Below are positions 5,933 to 7,146 of a stretch of DNA of 7,146 nucleotides, one piece after another. Source of the stretch: JBJKSO01 sp046703825. Lineage in GTDB: Bacteria > Chloroflexota > Dormibacteria > Aeolococcales > Bog-877. Where the stretch lies: contig JBJKSO010000015.1 in assembly GCA_046703825.1 (NCBI GenBank), positions 1-7,146 of the forward strand, written 5' to 3'. The position numbers and the translations under genes were made by a program. Positions within the stretch are counted from its first letter, which is position 1. Each line of letters begins with the position of its first letter. The notes beneath the pieces are model-generated. The model searched no databases. It saw only the letters and a list, made by a program, of their open reading frames with translations, and was not told where the DNA came from.

Positions 5933-7146
5933 GTGAGCCAGACCCGCGATCCCGAACTGCGCGAGCTGCTCTTCTTGCGGCGGCTGGCTACCGCGGCCGC
6001 TTCAACCATGGAGCGCGACGAACTGCTGGCGCTGGTGATCCAGGAGACCACCGGCGCGATGGAGGTCGACGTCTGCGCGCTGTACCTCTTCGACCCCGGC
6101 AGGCAGGGGCTGGTGCTCACCGCCACCAACGGCCTCAATCAGGACGCCGTCGGCCGGGTGGTCATGTCCCTCGGCGAGGGCGTAACCGGGGCGGTCGGCG
6201 AGTCCCGGCAGCCGCTGGTGCTGCCCGAGGTGGCCGGCGACGCGCGCTTCAAGTGGATCGAGGGCGTGGACGAAGAGCGGTTCACCTCCATGCTCTCGGT
6301 GCCGATCGAGGCCGGCCCGCGGATGGTGGGAGTGCTGAACGTCCAGACCGTGGAGCGTCGGGAGTTCCGCGAGGACGAGATCGCCTTCCTCTCAGCGATC
6401 GCGGGCGCCATCGCCGGGGTGCTGGAGAGGACAGAGCTGCAGCGGCGGCTTGAAGAGCAGCTGAGCGAGATCCGGCTTTCACAGACGGTCCACGAGCGCT
6501 TCACCTCGCTGGTGCTTTCGGGTGCCGGTCTGGAGCGGATTCTGGAGGCGGTGTCGGCGCTGGCCGGCGGTGCGGTCGGTCTCTACGATCCCATGGGCTT
6601 CCACCTCCAGCACGGTGCCGGGGAGGGGCTTCCGGTCCGGCGGCTTGCGGTGCCGGCGCAACTGCTCTCGGACCAGGGTCCGCTGCCGATGGTGGTCACC
6701 CAGGGCAGGCCGGCGGTCGAGCTCACGCTCAGCCCGGTCCGGGCGGGCGGCGAGCTGATCGCGGTCTTGGCGGTCGAAGGCGGCTCTGGGGGGGCGCCCG
6801 CGGCCCGTCGGCGAGCCCTCGAGCACGGCGCCACCGTCGTTGCCTTGGAGCTGCTCAAGGAGCGCGCGGCCGCCGAGGTCGAGCGCCGCCTCTCGGGCGA
6901 CCTCTTGGAGGGGCTGCTGGCGCTCGGACGCAGCCCCGAGGACGTGGCCCGCTTGGCCGTTCAGGCCGAGCGCCTCGGCTACCGGATCCCCGATCGCGGC
7001 TGGTTGCTGCTGGTTGACCCGGAAGACGGTCGCGGTTTGGCCCAGTCCCAGGAGCAGCCCCTTCTGGAGCGCCTCCGGCGCGACCTGTCCGAGCTGTCCC
7101 GGATGCGGTTCCCTGGTTCGCTGGTGGTGGCGCGATCCAATTCCTT
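5933..7146 (+). CDS. GAF-domain sensor regulator of PucR/CdaR type (3' end missing)
   Basis: The frame stays open from GTG 5933 to the window edge: 404 residues with no stop. A GAF domain occupies about 15-165, with recognisable blocks (MSLGEGVTGAVGESRQPLVL; ARFKWIEGVDEERFTSML; VPIEAGPRMVGVLNVQ; EFREDEIAFLSAIAGAIAGVLE). A charged, probably coiled linker spans 164-188. A second sensor-like region, about 189-310, begins RFTSLVLSGAGLERILEAV, a pattern known from PucR-family proteins. A stretch resembling the CdaR GGDEF-like domain starts near 315 (RRLSGDLLEGLLALG, then AERLGYRIPDRGWLLLVD). PucR/CdaR proteins normally end in a helix-turn-helix DNA-binding domain; here it would lie beyond the window. 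Without it the regulator call is inference. The protein is expected to be cytosolic and to respond to a small ligand or redox state. The GTG lies 13 nt after moaC without a clear ribosome site; ATG 6008 (residue 26) would trim the GAF start. Membership in the moaC transcript is likely. Confidence 0.88.
   Translation, partial: MSQTRDPELRELLFLRRLATAAASTMERDELLALVIQETTGAMEVDVCALYLFDPGRQGLVLTATNGLNQDAVGRVVMSLGEGVTGAVGESRQPLVLPEVAGDARFKWIEGVDEERFTSMLSVPIEAGPRMVGVLNVQTVERREFREDEIAFLSAIAGAIAGVLERTELQRRLEEQLSEIRLSQTVHERFTSLVLSGAGLERILEAVSALAGGAVGLYDPMGFHLQHGAGEGLPVRRLAVPAQLLSDQGPLPMVVTQGRPAVELTLSPVRAGGELIAVLAVEGGSGGAPAARRRALEHGATVVALELLKERAAAEVERRLSGDLLEGLLALGRSPEDVARLAVQAERLGYRIPDRGWLLLVDPEDGRGLAQSQEQPLLERLRRDLSELSRMRFPGSLVVARSNS

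Noticed and set aside
5920..6504. Two - strand open frames opposite the GAF domain
   Set aside because: Both are Ser/Arg-rich, motif-free and antisense to a well-supported GAF domain.
1..7146. CRISPR array, tRNA or rRNA gene, transposase, toxin-antitoxin or defence system
   Set aside because: No spaced repeats, cloverleaf-like segments or mobile-element genes were seen, and nearly every base is covered by recognised or well-supported coding sequence.

Overview
All real genes in this 7.1 kb window lie on the + strand. The DNA is very GC-rich, with G or C at most third codon positions, and initiation often uses GTG. Genes are packed with gaps of 1-78 nt or short overlaps, so most or all could form one transcription unit. 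High GC, a bacterial-type ProRS with an editing insertion, an actinobacterial-looking DinB and a GAF/PucR-type regulator suggest a high-GC soil-type bacterium: an actinobacterium, a high-GC Chloroflexota member, or an uncultured relative such as Dormibacterota. That placement is inference; there is no rRNA or other marker.

Layout: (1) 1-101, the possible tail of an upstream gene that overlaps the next start as ATGA. (2) 98-835, a HAD-superfamily hydrolase with an altered motif I. (3) 845-2638, proS, prolyl-tRNA synthetase. (4) 2657-3937, dinB, translesion DNA polymerase IV. (5) 3938-4015, a short gap with a candidate internal promoter. (6) 4016-4288, an unrecognised 90-aa protein. (7) 4288-4794, a zinc-ribbon Nudix hydrolase. 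(8) 4796-5422, a single-pass membrane-anchored protein of unknown function. (9) 5404-5919, moaC, molybdenum cofactor biosynthesis. (10) 5933 to the window end, the N-terminal 404 residues of a GAF-sensor regulator of PucR/CdaR type, cut off before its expected DNA-binding domain.

The set is mostly housekeeping. ProRS supplies translation. DinB bypasses DNA lesions. The Nudix and HAD enzymes could clean up damaged or surplus nucleotides and phosphorylated metabolites. MoaC makes the pterin precursor of molybdenum cofactor. The GAF/PucR-type protein may regulate a neighbouring or distant pathway. I see no mobile element, CRISPR array, tRNA, rRNA or defence system. The less ordinary points are the HAD motif I change, the Nudix-box Cys substitution, the small orphan protein behind a candidate promoter, the DinB fingers insertion and C-terminal tail, and the moaC/PucR-type adjacency.
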